Assembly (NCBI GenBank): GCA_004298505.1
Contig: SCRO01000046.1
Location: forward strand, 23,589 to 87,588
Direction: 5' to 3'
DNA from: Rhodanobacter sp.
GTDB lineage: Bacteria; Pseudomonadota; Gammaproteobacteria; Xanthomonadales; Rhodanobacteraceae
Length of the DNA stretch: 64,000 nt
Shown here piece by piece: positions 1-9,113 of this stretch. Under the pieces are notes generated by a model, which worked only from the letters and a program-made list of their open reading frames with translations, had not been told where the DNA came from and ran no database searches. Every line of letters begins with the position of its first letter. Position 1 is the stretch's first letter. The position numbers and the translations under genes were made by a program.

Positions 1-604
1 ACAAATTGACCAGGTCGGTGCTGCGTTGTTCGGCCAGCGCCTCGGTCGCGCGTAATTGCTGGCCGAGCACACTGCACAGGGCGGTGGTGGCGAAGTAGGC
101 CAGGCCGAACAGGGCGCCCTCCAGCAGATCGCGATCACCCGGATGGGCAGCAAGAGACCAGCCGAAGAAGGAAATCCCGAGTATGCCCAGCGTAGCCAGC
201 GCGGCAAAGAACCCGGACAGGCGCAGCGGCAGGATCAGCGCGCCGGCGCAGAGGTTCACGGCCAACATCATCGCGATCCCGATGCGTGCATCGCGCATCG
301 ATGCGATCGCCATCATCGCCGCGGCGATGTCAACCACCAGCGTCACCCCCACCGCCATGCGCACGTGGGCCATGCTGCGCCGGTTGAGCAGCAACGCCGC
401 CAGCGCGAAAACCAGGTAAGTCGTAGCCAGCGTGCGCGCAAAGCCTGGCGCGGACAGTTGCGGCCAGCCTATGCCGCCCGGGCCGAACGCCAGGCCGACA
501 TACACCAGGGACTGCACCAGCCGGAATATATTGAGGAATGACAGCTCGTGGTGGATCGTTGCCGTACCTGCGCGCGGATCTATGAGCAATGCTGGACTGG
601 ACAC
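1..604 (-). CDS. pilS: PilS sensor histidine kinase, N-terminal part (runs off window)
   Basis: The minus-strand reading frame is open from the window edge to a GTG at 604 and is not in the ORF track because it has no stop in the window. The conceptual protein starts MSSPALLIDPRAG and continues with ELSFLNIFRLVQSLVYVGLAF, then several hydrophobic segments, ending near a QLRATEALAEQR linker. This is the membrane sensor half of PilS, which with PilR controls sigma-54 transcription of pilin in type IV pilus systems. The kinase core lies outside the window. The divergent arrangement with sucC is typical of Xanthomonadales. The GTG start is a choice; TTG at 589 is an alternative. Confidence 0.8.
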   Translation of the reverse strand, partial: MSSPALLIDPRAGTATIHHELSFLNIFRLVQSLVYVGLAFGPGGIGWPQLSAPGFARTLATTYLVFALAALLLNRRSMAHVRMAVGVTLVVDIAAAMMAIASMRDARIGIAMMLAVNLCAGALILPLRLSGFFAALATLGILGISFFGWSLAAHPGDRDLLEGALFGLAYFATTALCSVLGQQLRATEALAEQRSTDLVNL

Positions 605-900
605 GTGGCGGATGATTCCAAGGCGGTTGCGGGCGAGTATATGACGGGCGGGCGGGCCGGTTGTGGCGCTGCGGTGGCCCCGGGCCGCATGAAACCGCCC
701 TGCGCGGGCTATCTGACAGGACACCCTTTCCATTGCGGCCCGCTTCCGCGAAAATAGGCGGCCGTATGGTGCGGCTCAGCCCGTGTCTGCTCGGCTATGC
801 CGTGTCCCGGCAGCGCGTCATGCCACCGTCCGACTCTCTTGACCCACGCCCGGTTTCGCGCGTGCGGCCGTCACGTTTCTCCATTCGCTCGAGGTATCGA
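605..900. other. Divergent intergenic region pilS/sucC
   Basis: 296 bp between two divergent genes, which must hold both promoters. An AT-rich patch (gcgaaaata near 746-754) resembles a -10 region, but I could not pair it convincingly with a -35. A GAGGTA ribosome-binding site precedes sucC. I see no convincing small gene, although the sucC frame stays open upstream to 661. Confidence 0.4.
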
Positions 901-2061
901 ATGAATTTTCACGAATACCAAGCCAAAGAACTGTTCGCGCAGTACGGTATCGCCGTGCCCCCGGGCAAGGTCGCCAACTCCCCCGACACCGCTGTCGATG
1001 CCGCCAAGGCGCTCGGCGGCTCGCAATGGATGGTCAAGGCGCAGATCCACGCCGGTGGCCGCGGCAAGTCCGGCGGCGTCAAGTTCTGTCGCAGCTTCGA
1101 CGATGTGCACGCCGCCGCCAAGGACATGCTCGGCACCAACATGGAAACCTACCAGTCCGCCGGCCGCGCGCTGCCAGTGAACCTGGTGCTGGTGACCGAC
1201 GCCGCCAACATCGCCCGCGAGCTGTACCTGTCGATCCTGGTCGACCGCGACTCCAAGGCCATTTCGTTCATCGCCTCCAAGCACGGCGGCGTGGACATCG
1301 AGCAGGTCGCCAAAGAAACGCCCGAGGATATCCACACCATCGTGGTCGACTTCGTCGAAGGCTTGCAGCCCTACCAGTGCCGCCAGCTCGGCTTCGCAAT
1401 GGACCTGACCGCCAAGCAGGTCAACCAGCTGACGAAGATCATGCTGGGCCTGTACAAGCTATTCAACGAAAAGGACCTGTCGCTGGTCGAGCTGAACCCG
1501 CTGGCCGTGCTCGAAGATGGCAGCCTGGCCGCGCTCGACGGCAAGGTCAACTCCGATGACAACGCCGAGTACCGTCACCCGGATCTGGCCGCGATGCGTG
1601 ACCTGACCCAGGAAGACGCGGCCGAAGCCGCCGCGGTGAAATACAACCTCAACTACGTGACGATGGACGGCTCGATCGGCTGCATGGTCAACGGTGCTGG
1701 CCTGGCGATGGCCACCATGGACGTGATCAAGCTGGCAGGCGGCGAGCCGGCCAACTTCCTCGACGTCGGCGGCGGCGCCACCAAGGAGCGCGTGACCGAG
1801 GCGTTCAAGCTGATCCTGTCCTCGGACAAGGTCAACTGCATCCTGGTCAACATCTTCGGCGGCATCGTGCGCTGCGACCTGATCGCCGAGGGCATCATCG
1901 CGGCGGTCAAGGAAGTGGGCCTGAAGATTCCCGTGGTGGTGCGCCTGCAGGGCACCAATGTCGATCAGGGTCGCGCGCTGCTGGCCAACTCCGGTCTGGC
2001 CATCACGCCGGCAGATGATCTCAACGACGCGGCGCAGAAAGCCGTGGCTGCGGCCCACTAA
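901..2061 (+). CDS. sucC: Succinyl-CoA synthetase beta subunit (ADP-forming)
   Basis: 386 aa, the usual family length. SucC is the ATP-grasp subunit that, with SucD, interconverts succinyl-CoA and succinate in the TCA cycle with substrate-level phosphorylation. The start [12 protein letters not shown] is conserved and has GAGG about 8 nt upstream, so the 80-residue upstream extension in the ORF track is rejected. Nucleotide-binding residues are visible in [15 protein letters not shown] (about residues 45-59), and the CoA-ligase half carries [12 protein letters not shown]. The next gene is sucD, separated by a 110-bp spacer filled by a repeat element. The two genes are almost certainly co-transcribed. 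Confidence 0.97.
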   Translation: MNFHEYQAKELFAQYGIAVPPGKVANSPDTAVDAAKALGGSQWMVKAQIHAGGRGKSGGVKFCRSFDDVHAAAKDMLGTNMETYQSAGRALPVNLVLVTDAANIARELYLSILVDRDSKAISFIASKHGGVDIEQVAKETPEDIHTIVVDFVEGLQPYQCRQLGFAMDLTAKQVNQLTKIMLGLYKLFNEKDLSLVELNPLAVLEDGSLAALDGKVNSDDNAEYRHPDLAAMRDLTQEDAAEAAAVKYNLNYVTMDGSIGCMVNGAGLAMATMDVIKLAGGEPANFLDVGGGATKERVTEAFKLILSSDKVNCILVNIFGGIVRCDLIAEGIIAAVKEVGLKIPVVVRLQGTNVDQGRALLANSGLAITPADDLNDAAQKAVAAAH

Positions 2062-2067
2062 CCACCG

Positions 2068-2152
2068 GTAGGAGCCTGCTCGCGGGCGATGCTTTTGATT
2101 TGATTTTCGACGTGCATCACAGCAAGAGCATCGCCCGCAAGCGGGCTCCTAC
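2068..2152. repeat. REP-like inverted repeat with GTAGGAGC arms
   Basis: Two arms of about 26 nt, 2068-2093 and 2127-2152, are inverted copies with only a few mismatches. Each starts with GTAGGAGC on its outer edge and runs into a GCGGGCGATGCT motif. The element fills most of the sucC-sucD spacer and can fold into a long hairpin in the mRNA. The outer motif matches the element at 47405-47504, and a lone half arm lies at 24723-24734. It may affect the SucC:SucD ratio or mRNA stability; that is inference. Confidence 0.85.
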
Positions 2153-2171
2153 GCGATCCAAGGATATTTTC

Positions 2172-3044
<873 letters not shown>

Positions 3045-3067
3045 GCGTTTGCTGCAGGTAAGAAGCG

Positions 3068-3098
3068 AAGGCCGCGCGTTTGCGTGGCCTTTTGCTTT
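3068..3098 (+). terminator. Rho-independent terminator after sucD
   Basis: A stem formed by AAGGCC and GGCCTT around a GC-rich loop is followed by TTTGCTTT. It sits just downstream of the sucD stop codon. Confidence 0.7.
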
Positions 3099-3177
3099 GT
3101 GTGTGGGGGCATAGCCCTTGACTCTGCCCGATTGAATTACCATTCCTCGTTTACCCCTCCCAGGAACACCTTCCGCC

Positions 3178-4860
3178 ATGGCAAAGCTGCGTCTGGCATT
3201 GGCCCAACATGATTTTCCGGTCGGCGCCGTGGCGGCGAATGCTGCCAAGGTCGCTGGCCTGATCACTCAGGCGCGCAGCGATGGCGCCGGGCTGGTGGTG
3301 TTTCCCGAGCTGACCCTCAGCGGCTACCCGCCGGAGGACTTGTTGCTGCGTCCGAGCTTCCTGGCTGCCTGTGACGATCAACTGCAGTCATTGGCCGCGC
3401 AGACCCACGGCATCGCCGCCCTGGTCGGCCATCCGCACAGCGAAGGTGAGGTATTCAATGCAGTCAGCCTGCTGCGCGATGGACGCATCGAGACCACCGC
3501 GCACAAGCAGGCGCTGCCAAACTACGGCGTGTTCGACGACAAACGCTATTTTCGACCCGGTCACGCGTCGGTCACGGCGGTGATCGAGGGTGTCCGCGTC
3601 GGCCTGCTGATCTGTGAGGATGTGTGGGAGCCGGAGCCGGTGGCGCGGGCTGCGACAGCCGGGGCGCAGTTGATCGTGGTAATCAACGCCTCGCCGTGGG
3701 ACGAGCACAAACAAGGCGAACGCGAGGCCGTGCTGCAGGCGCGGGCGCGCGAAAGCGGTTGCGCGATCGCCTACCTCAATCTGGTCGGCGGCCAGGACGA
3801 GGTGGTCTACGACGGCGGCTCTACCCTGGTCAATGGTGATGGCTCGATCGTCGCGCGCGCGCCGGCCTTCGTCGATGCGCTGCTGTGGGCCACGTTCGAT
3901 CCGGACACGCGCACGCTGCAGGCGCAAGCCTGGCCGGTGCCTGTCGATGCCTCGCGCGCGGCGGTGCTGTACGCCGCACTGGTCCGCGGCACCCGCGATT
4001 ACATCGACAAGAACGGCTTTCCCGGCGTGCTGCTCGGTCTGTCCGGTGGTATCGATTCGGCGCTGACCCTGGCGTTGGCGGTGGACGCACTGGGCCCCGA
4101 TCGCGTTACCGCGGTGATGCTGCCTACTCGCTACACCTCGGCGCTGTCGCTGGATGGCGCGCGCGTGCAGGCCGAACGGCTGGGCGTGGACTACCACGTC
4201 ATCGATATCGAACCGACGGTCGATGCGTTCATTAGCGCATTGACGCCGGCCTTCGCCGGCAAGGCCAGCGACACCACCGAGGAAAACCTGCAGTCGCGTA
4301 CTCGTGGCGTAATGCTGATGGCGCTGTCCAACAAGCACCGCATGTTGCTGCTGGCTACTGGCAACAAGAGTGAAATGGCGGTGGGCTATTGCACGCTGTA
4401 TGGCGACATGTGCGGGGCGTACGCGCCGCTGAAGGACGTCTACAAGACCGCGGTCTACCAATTGGCGCGCTGGCGTAATGCGGTCGGGAATGGAGAATGG
4501 GGAATGGGGAATCGCTTGGGCGCCCCTGACCTCCGTACTTCGATTTCCGACTCCCGATCCCCGATTCCCGTGGAGGTCATCGAACGGCCGCCCTCGGCGG
4601 AACTGCGCGAAAACCAGACCGACCAGGATTCGTTACCGCCGTATGCCGAACTTGACGGCATTCTGCAACGCTTCATCGAGGGCGAGCAATCCCAGGCCGA
4701 GATCGCGGCTCAAGGGTTCGCACCTGATACCGTGCGCCTGGTGGTGCGGTTGGTACTACTGAACGAGTTCAAGCGCCGTCAGTCGGCGCCGGGCCCGCGC
4801 GTGACCACCCGTGCATTCGGCCGCGAACGACGCTACCCCATTACTTCCGGCTGGCACTGA
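3178..4860 (+). CDS. nadE: Glutamine-dependent NAD+ synthetase with an in-frame repeat insertion
   Basis: 560 aa. An N-terminal nitrilase-type glutaminase domain carries the expected Glu44-Lys110-Cys146 triad (FPELTLSGY, AHKQALPNY, LICEDVWE). A C-terminal synthetase domain carries the SGGIDS ATP-pyrophosphatase loop at 289-294 and RPPSAELR near the end. It converts deamido-NAD+ to NAD+ using ammonia from glutamine. Oddity: residues about 437-464 (from GNGEWGMGNR to SRSPIP) are encoded by an inverted heptamer element (4486-4570). It sits between LARWRN and VEVIERPPS, where family members normally have a shorter linker. The frame is kept and no catalytic residue is hit, so the enzyme is probably functional. 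Confidence 0.95.
   Translation: MAKLRLALAQHDFPVGAVAANAAKVAGLITQARSDGAGLVVFPELTLSGYPPEDLLLRPSFLAACDDQLQSLAAQTHGIAALVGHPHSEGEVFNAVSLLRDGRIETTAHKQALPNYGVFDDKRYFRPGHASVTAVIEGVRVGLLICEDVWEPEPVARAATAGAQLIVVINASPWDEHKQGEREAVLQARARESGCAIAYLNLVGGQDEVVYDGGSTLVNGDGSIVARAPAFVDALLWATFDPDTRTLQAQAWPVPVDASRAAVLYAALVRGTRDYIDKNGFPGVLLGLSGGIDSALTLALAVDALGPDRVTAVMLPTRYTSALSLDGARVQAERLGVDYHVIDIEPTVDAFISALTPAFAGKASDTTEENLQSRTRGVMLMALSNKHRMLLLATGNKSEMAVGYCTLYGDMCGAYAPLKDVYKTAVYQLARWRNAVGNGEWGMGNRLGAPDLRTSISDSRSPIPVEVIERPPSAELRENQTDQDSLPPYAELDGILQRFIEGEQSQAEIAAQGFAPDTVRLVVRLVLLNEFKRRQSAPGPRVTTRAFGRERRYPITSGWH
4486..4570. repeat. Heptamer inverted-repeat element inside nadE
   Basis: The left arm, 4486-4514, is four tandem heptamers (GGGAATG, GAGAATG, GGGAATG, GGGAATC). 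The right arm, 4541-4570, is the complementary series ending CCCCGATTCCCG. The arms fold back on each other with a spacer of about 26 nt. The 85-bp unit reads through in the nadE frame without a stop. It belongs to the same family as 6868, 19876, 21481, 46535 and 55760. Confidence 0.88.
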
Positions 4861-4889
4861 GTGTGCCTGCCGCGAAAGGCACGCTTTTG
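4861..4889 (+). terminator. Probable terminator after nadE
   Basis: The stem GTGTGCCT pairs with AGGCACGC (one G-U pair) around an 8-nt loop and is followed by TTTT. It lies in the short gap between the convergent genes nadE and bamD. A degenerate heptamer fragment (GAATTCCGAATCCCG, about 4890-4904) follows. Confidence 0.5.
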
Positions 4890-4910
4890 CGAATTCCGAA
4901 TCCCGAAAAA

Positions 4911-5777
4911 TCAGTGATGTCCCGAGAACGGGATCAACTTGCGCAAAGTGGACGGCGAACGCGGCCATTTGGGATCGGTCAGGTACGGGTGGTGCGGATA
5001 ATTCAACGCCAGTACCTCGCGGGTCTGGGCGGCCAGATCCTTGCGATCCACCGCGAGGTAGCTGCGGGTGAGAATCGCCAGCGCATCACCGGTCTGCGGG
5101 GCCTGCTGGTAATGCTCAATCACGTATTGCGAACGGTCCGCGGCGGCGATATAGGCCTTGTTGCGGAGATAGAACTCGGCCACGTTGATTTCGTACTGTG
5201 CCAGCAGATTGCGCAGATAGATCATGCGCTGGCGTGCGTCGGCGGTGTACGCACTATCGGGGAAGCGCCGCGACAGCTCCGAAAAGTCGTCGAACGACTG
5301 CAAATTGTAAGCCTGGTCGCGCCGCGACTGGCCGCCGCTACTCTTGGTATAGCGCTCGACGAAACCGGTGGTGCGGCCAAAATTGATCAGGCCGCGCAAG
5401 TAATAGGCATAATCGACATGCTTGTTGGCCGGATAGGTCTTGATGAAGCGGTTGACCGTCGACAGGGCGTCGTCCGGCTGGTTGTCCTTGTATTGCGAGT
5501 AGGCCAGGTCGAGCTGGGCCTGCTCGTTGTAGGGACCTGACGGGAAGCGCGCGATCAGACGCTGGTAGGCTTGGCTGGCGGCCGCATAATCGCCGTTTTC
5601 CAGCGAAGTGTGTGCCTTGCTGTAGAGCGCTTCTAGCGGCATCGTGTCGATGGAGTTGCGCTTGTGGCCAAACATCGAGCATGCGCTGATCGACATGACC
5701 AGCACGAACGCGGCGAGCAGCTTTACGGCAGGCAGTGAGAGTAACGACAACGTGGGCGAGCCGCTTGATAGGCGCAT
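4911..5777 (-). CDS. bamD: Outer-membrane assembly lipoprotein BamD
   Basis: 288 aa. It begins with a hydrophobic signal and the lipobox SISAC (Cys33), followed by TPR-type repeats such as YSKAHTSLENGDYAAASQAYQRLIARFP. BamD is the essential lipoprotein partner of BamA in folding beta-barrel proteins at the outer membrane. It is divergent from rluD, and the bamD/rluD/pgeF/clpB neighbourhood is conserved in gammaproteobacteria. The N-terminus is somewhat long before the lipobox, so a shorter start is possible. Confidence 0.94.
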   Translation of the reverse strand: MRLSSGSPTLSLLSLPAVKLLAAFVLVMSISACSMFGHKRNSIDTMPLEALYSKAHTSLENGDYAAASQAYQRLIARFPSGPYNEQAQLDLAYSQYKDNQPDDALSTVNRFIKTYPANKHVDYAYYLRGLINFGRTTGFVERYTKSSGGQSRRDQAYNLQSFDDFSELSRRFPDSAYTADARQRMIYLRNLLAQYEINVAEFYLRNKAYIAAADRSQYVIEHYQQAPQTGDALAILTRSYLAVDRKDLAAQTREVLALNYPHHPYLTDPKWPRSPSTLRKLIPFSGHH

Positions 5778-5848
5778 AGGATTGAATTTCAGATGTTTGA
5801 ACGAAAAGGCATGATAGCCGAAACCGGCTTCGGCCCGCGGGCATCGGC

Positions 5849-6823
5849 ATGACCACGATCCGGCAGCAGGCGGAAGTTCCGTTGAGCGCGGCAGGACGTC
5901 GCTTCGACCAGGCTTTGGCCGAGATGTTCCCGGATTACTCGCGTTCGCGCCTCAGCGGCTGGATCAAGGCCGGTGCAGTGACACTGGATGGTGTTGCCGC
6001 GCCCCCGCGCCAGTTGCTGCGCGGCGGCGAGCAGGTGGCGCTGGAGGTCGAGCTCGAAACCGAGGTGCACAGTCAGCCTGAAGCCATCTCGCTGCACATC
6101 GTGTACGAGGACGAGTATCTGCTGGTGCTGGACAAGCCGGCCGGTCTGGTGGTCCATCCCGGCGCCGGCAATCCGGCCGGGACCCTGTTGAACGGCTTGC
6201 TGCACCATGATGCGAAGCTGGCCGAGCTGCCGCGCGCCGGCATCGTGCACCGGCTGGACAAGGACACCTCCGGCCTGATGGTGGTCGCGCGAACGCTGCC
6301 GACGTACACCGCGCTGGTCGACCTGTTGTCGCGACACGAGGTGGAGCGCCAGTACGAGGCGGTGGTACTGGGCAGCATGGTCGCCGGCGGCACGGTGGAT
6401 GAACCGATCGGTCGCAGCATGGGTGACCGCCTGCGGCAAGCCGTGCGCGACGAGGAGGACGGCAAGCGCGCGGTGACCCATTACCGCCTGCGCGAACGCT
6501 TCCGCACCCACACCCTGCTGCAATGCCAGCTGGAAACCGGTCGCACCCACCAGATTCGCGTGCACCTAGCACACATCGGCCACCCGCTGGTCGGCGACCC
6601 GCTCTACGGCGGCGGCCTGAAACTACCCAAGGGCGCCACTGCGGAACTTGTTGCCGCGTTGCGCGGCTTCCGCCGCCAGGCGCTGCACGCCGAGAAACTC
6701 TCGTTCGTCCATCCGGCCACCGGCGAGGCGATGTCATTCGCCGTCGATCGCCCGGTTGACCAGCAAGGCCTGATCGGCGCATTGCGCGCCGATCAGGCCT
6801 TGCACGGATCGGACGACTACTGA
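5849..6823 (+). CDS. rluD: 23S rRNA pseudouridine synthase RluD
   Basis: 324 aa. An N-terminal S4 RNA-binding domain (about residues 17-75) is followed by the RluA-family catalytic domain with HRLDKDTSG, where Asp137 is the expected catalytic residue. Known role: formation of pseudouridines in helix 69 of 23S rRNA. It is divergent from bamD and followed by pgeF, as in many gammaproteobacteria. ATG at 5849 gives a normal-length product. Confidence 0.95.
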   Translation: MTTIRQQAEVPLSAAGRRFDQALAEMFPDYSRSRLSGWIKAGAVTLDGVAAPPRQLLRGGEQVALEVELETEVHSQPEAISLHIVYEDEYLLVLDKPAGLVVHPGAGNPAGTLLNGLLHHDAKLAELPRAGIVHRLDKDTSGLMVVARTLPTYTALVDLLSRHEVERQYEAVVLGSMVAGGTVDEPIGRSMGDRLRQAVRDEEDGKRAVTHYRLRERFRTHTLLQCQLETGRTHQIRVHLAHIGHPLVGDPLYGGGLKLPKGATAELVAALRGFRRQALHAEKLSFVHPATGEAMSFAVDRPVDQQGLIGALRADQALHGSDDY

Positions 6824-6867
6824 TCGCGCAGCCGGACCCGGCGTAGAGATGGGTGTGCGATGCTCTA

Positions 6868-6895
6868 CATTCCCCATTCCCCATTCCCCATTCCC
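6868..6895. repeat. Four perfect CATTCCC heptamers upstream of pgeF
   Basis: Four exact tandem copies of CATTCCC occupy the space directly before the pgeF start, where the ribosome-binding site should be. No paired opposite arm is obvious nearby, so this looks like a half element of the GGGAATG family. An ATG at 6860 would read through it in frame. Confidence 0.85.
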
Positions 6896-6901
6896 GCAAC
6901 C

Positions 6902-7657
6902 ATGACCGACAGCTGGATCTTCCCCGACTGGCCGGCCCCGCCGCAGGTGCATGCCGCAATCACCACCCGGCATGGCCCTGGCATTTCGACGCCGCCGTTC
7001 GAGCGCTTCAATCTCGGCCTGCGCAGCGGCGATGCCAGCGATGCCGTCCAGGCCAATCGCGAGGCCTTGCAGCAGGTGCTCGGCTTGCCATCTGCGCCGC
7101 GCTGGTTGCACCAGGTGCATGGCGTCAACGTCGCCCAGCTCGGTCCGCTACCCAGCGCCGACGAGCTGGAGGCAGACGCCGCAGTCTCGCACATCCCCGG
7201 CACCGTACTGGCGATCCTCACCGCCGATTGCCTGCCGGTGCTGTTTTGCGCTGACGACGGCAGCGAGATCGGCGCAGCCCATGCCGGCTGGCGTGGGCTG
7301 GCTGCGGGCGTGCTCGAAGCCACGCTGACCCAGCTGGAAACGCCGCCGAAGCGCCTGCTGGCATGGCTGGGACCTTGCATTGGTGCCGCCTCGTACGAAG
7401 TCGGCAAGGAGGTACGCGCTGCGTTCGTTGATCAGGCTGCAGGCGCAGCGGCCTGTTTCGAGGCGACCCGGCCGGGGCATTGGACTTGTGATTTGGCCGG
7501 CCTGGCGCGACAGCGTCTGGCGATGGCCGGACTGGACCGCATGCATGGCGGCGGGTTTGACACCCGGCTCGACCCGCGCTTTTATTCCTACCGCCGCGAT
7601 GGTGTCTGCAGCGGCCGCTTTGCCAGTTTGATCTGGCTGAGCGAGAGCCGTGTTTGA
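6902..7657 (+). CDS. pgeF: Peptidoglycan editing factor / YfiH laccase-domain protein
   Basis: 251 aa from MTDSWIFPDWPAPP. The family motifs TADCLPVLFC and AHAGWRGLAAGV supply the metal-binding His/Cys residues. Members have been described as peptidoglycan editing factors that prevent misincorporation of L-Ser into the stem peptide, and as purine nucleoside phosphorylase/polyphenol-oxidase-like enzymes. The longer ORF from 6860 would add 14 residues encoded by CATTCCC repeats (PHSPFPIPAT) and I treat it as less likely. Neither start has a clear Shine-Dalgarno, because the repeat fills that place. Confidence 0.9.
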   Translation: MTDSWIFPDWPAPPQVHAAITTRHGPGISTPPFERFNLGLRSGDASDAVQANREALQQVLGLPSAPRWLHQVHGVNVAQLGPLPSADELEADAAVSHIPGTVLAILTADCLPVLFCADDGSEIGAAHAGWRGLAAGVLEATLTQLETPPKRLLAWLGPCIGAASYEVGKEVRAAFVDQAAGAAACFEATRPGHWTCDLAGLARQRLAMAGLDRMHGGGFDTRLDPRFYSYRRDGVCSGRFASLIWLSESRV

Positions 7658-7721
7658 CCGACAGTCACCGGTAATCCACTGAGTTGACCATCACGACATC
7701 GCTGGGCAGCGGAGTTGCCGG

Positions 7722-9113
7722 TCAGTTGCCACGAAGCACGTTCAGGAATGTGCTGCGCCAGCGCGTGATGTCGTTGTCGCGCAGTACCTCTATCATGGCA
7801 GCCCAGCGCTCGCGCCGCTCGCGCTGAGGCATGCGCAACGCTTGCTGAAGTGCATCGGCCACTTCTTCGGTATCGGCGGGGTTGACCAGCAGCGCCTCGC
7901 GAAGCTCCTGCGCCGCACCGGCAAAGCGCGACAACACCAGCACGCCGGGGTCGGCCGGGTCCTGACTGGCCACGTACTCTTTCGCCACCAGGTTCATCCC
8001 ATCGCGCAACGGCGTCACCAGGCCGACGCGTGCGCTGCGGTAGTAACCCATCAGCAGCGCCTGGGGAAACGACTTTCCGATGTAGCGGATCGGCACCCAG
8101 TGCGGTGCCGCGTACTGGCCGTTGATGTGGCCGGCTGTGCGTTCCAGCTCGTGGCGGATCTGGCGGTATTCCTTGACGGAGCCACGGGAGGGCTGCGCGA
8201 TTTGCAGAAAAGTGACCCGTCGGCGCAACTCAGGATCCCGCATTAGCAGGCGGCCATAGGCCTCGAATCGCTGCGGCAGCCCTTTGGAGTAATCGAGCCG
8301 GTCGACACCGATGATCAATGCCTGCTCTCCCAGGCTTTCGCGCAACTTCTTGATTTCGGGATGGGACGCGGCCATTCGCGCCGCGCCTTCCACGCCGGCT
8401 GTGTCGATGCTGATCGGGAAGGCTGCGGCGCGGAACAGCCGTCCGTCAGGCATCCGCAGTTGTCCGCCCAGGCGCATCGCCGCGCCAGCCTCGTGCAGGA
8501 AGTAGTCTTCCAGCGCGCGCAGGTCACGCGAGGTATGCACGCCGATCAGGTCGTAGCTGGCCAGCGTCTCCAGCAACTGGCGGTGGTTGGGCAAGGCGAT
8601 CAGCAACCCGGCGGCGGGTAGCGGCGTATGCAGGAAGAAGCCGATGCGGTTCTTCAAACCCAGGCGGCGCAGGATCGAGGCCAGCGGGATCAAGTGATAA
8701 TCGTGGATCCACAGCGTGTCAGCCGGACGCACCAGCGGTTGCAGCCGTTGCGCGAAAATTTCGTTGACCCGCATATAGCCGGCCAGGTGGCCGCGCTGGT
8801 ACTCCACCACATCGGGCCGGTAGTGCAGTATCGGCCACAGCGCGCCATTGGCGAAGCCGGTGTAGTAGGCCTGATGGTCCTCGTGCGAAAGGTCGACCGT
8901 GGCGTACTCGACGTTGCCTTTCTGCACGTGATGCACTTCACCGGCAGTTTCCGCGGCGAGCTTGCCGCTCCAGCCGAACCACAGACCACCGCAGTCCCGC
9001 AGCGCCGCTTGCAGCGCCGAGGCAAGGCCACCTGGCGCCGACCTCTGTGGCAGCGCCACACGATTGGACACCACGACGAGGCGTCCGCCGCTCTTCCTTG
9101 CCGTCGTCGTCAC
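7722..9113 (-). CDS. otsA: Trehalose-6-phosphate synthase
   Basis: 463 aa, GT20 family. It joins UDP-glucose and glucose-6-phosphate into trehalose-6-phosphate in the cytoplasm. Visible signatures are VVVSNRVALP at the N-terminus, WIHDYHLIPLA, FFLHTPLPA and GVDRLDYSKGLPQRF. Its start overlaps the stop of the GH15 gene by 4 nt, so it is the last gene of the otsB-GH15-otsA operon. Trehalose here would serve osmotic or desiccation protection. Confidence 0.96.
   Translation of the reverse strand: MTTTARKSGGRLVVVSNRVALPQRSAPGGLASALQAALRDCGGLWFGWSGKLAAETAGEVHHVQKGNVEYATVDLSHEDHQAYYTGFANGALWPILHYRPDVVEYQRGHLAGYMRVNEIFAQRLQPLVRPADTLWIHDYHLIPLASILRRLGLKNRIGFFLHTPLPAAGLLIALPNHRQLLETLASYDLIGVHTSRDLRALEDYFLHEAGAAMRLGGQLRMPDGRLFRAAAFPISIDTAGVEGAARMAASHPEIKKLRESLGEQALIIGVDRLDYSKGLPQRFEAYGRLLMRDPELRRRVTFLQIAQPSRGSVKEYRQIRHELERTAGHINGQYAAPHWVPIRYIGKSFPQALLMGYYRSARVGLVTPLRDGMNLVAKEYVASQDPADPGVLVLSRFAGAAQELREALLVNPADTEEVADALQQALRMPQRERRERWAAMIEVLRDNDITRWRSTFLNVLRGN

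Noticed and set aside
661-900. N-terminal extension of SucC in the ORF track
   Set aside because: The conserved N-terminus and ribosome-binding site are at 901; the extension has no family match.
4486-4570. Heptamer tracts as a CRISPR array
   Set aside because: Units are 7 bp, contiguous, without spacers, and arranged as inverted arms.
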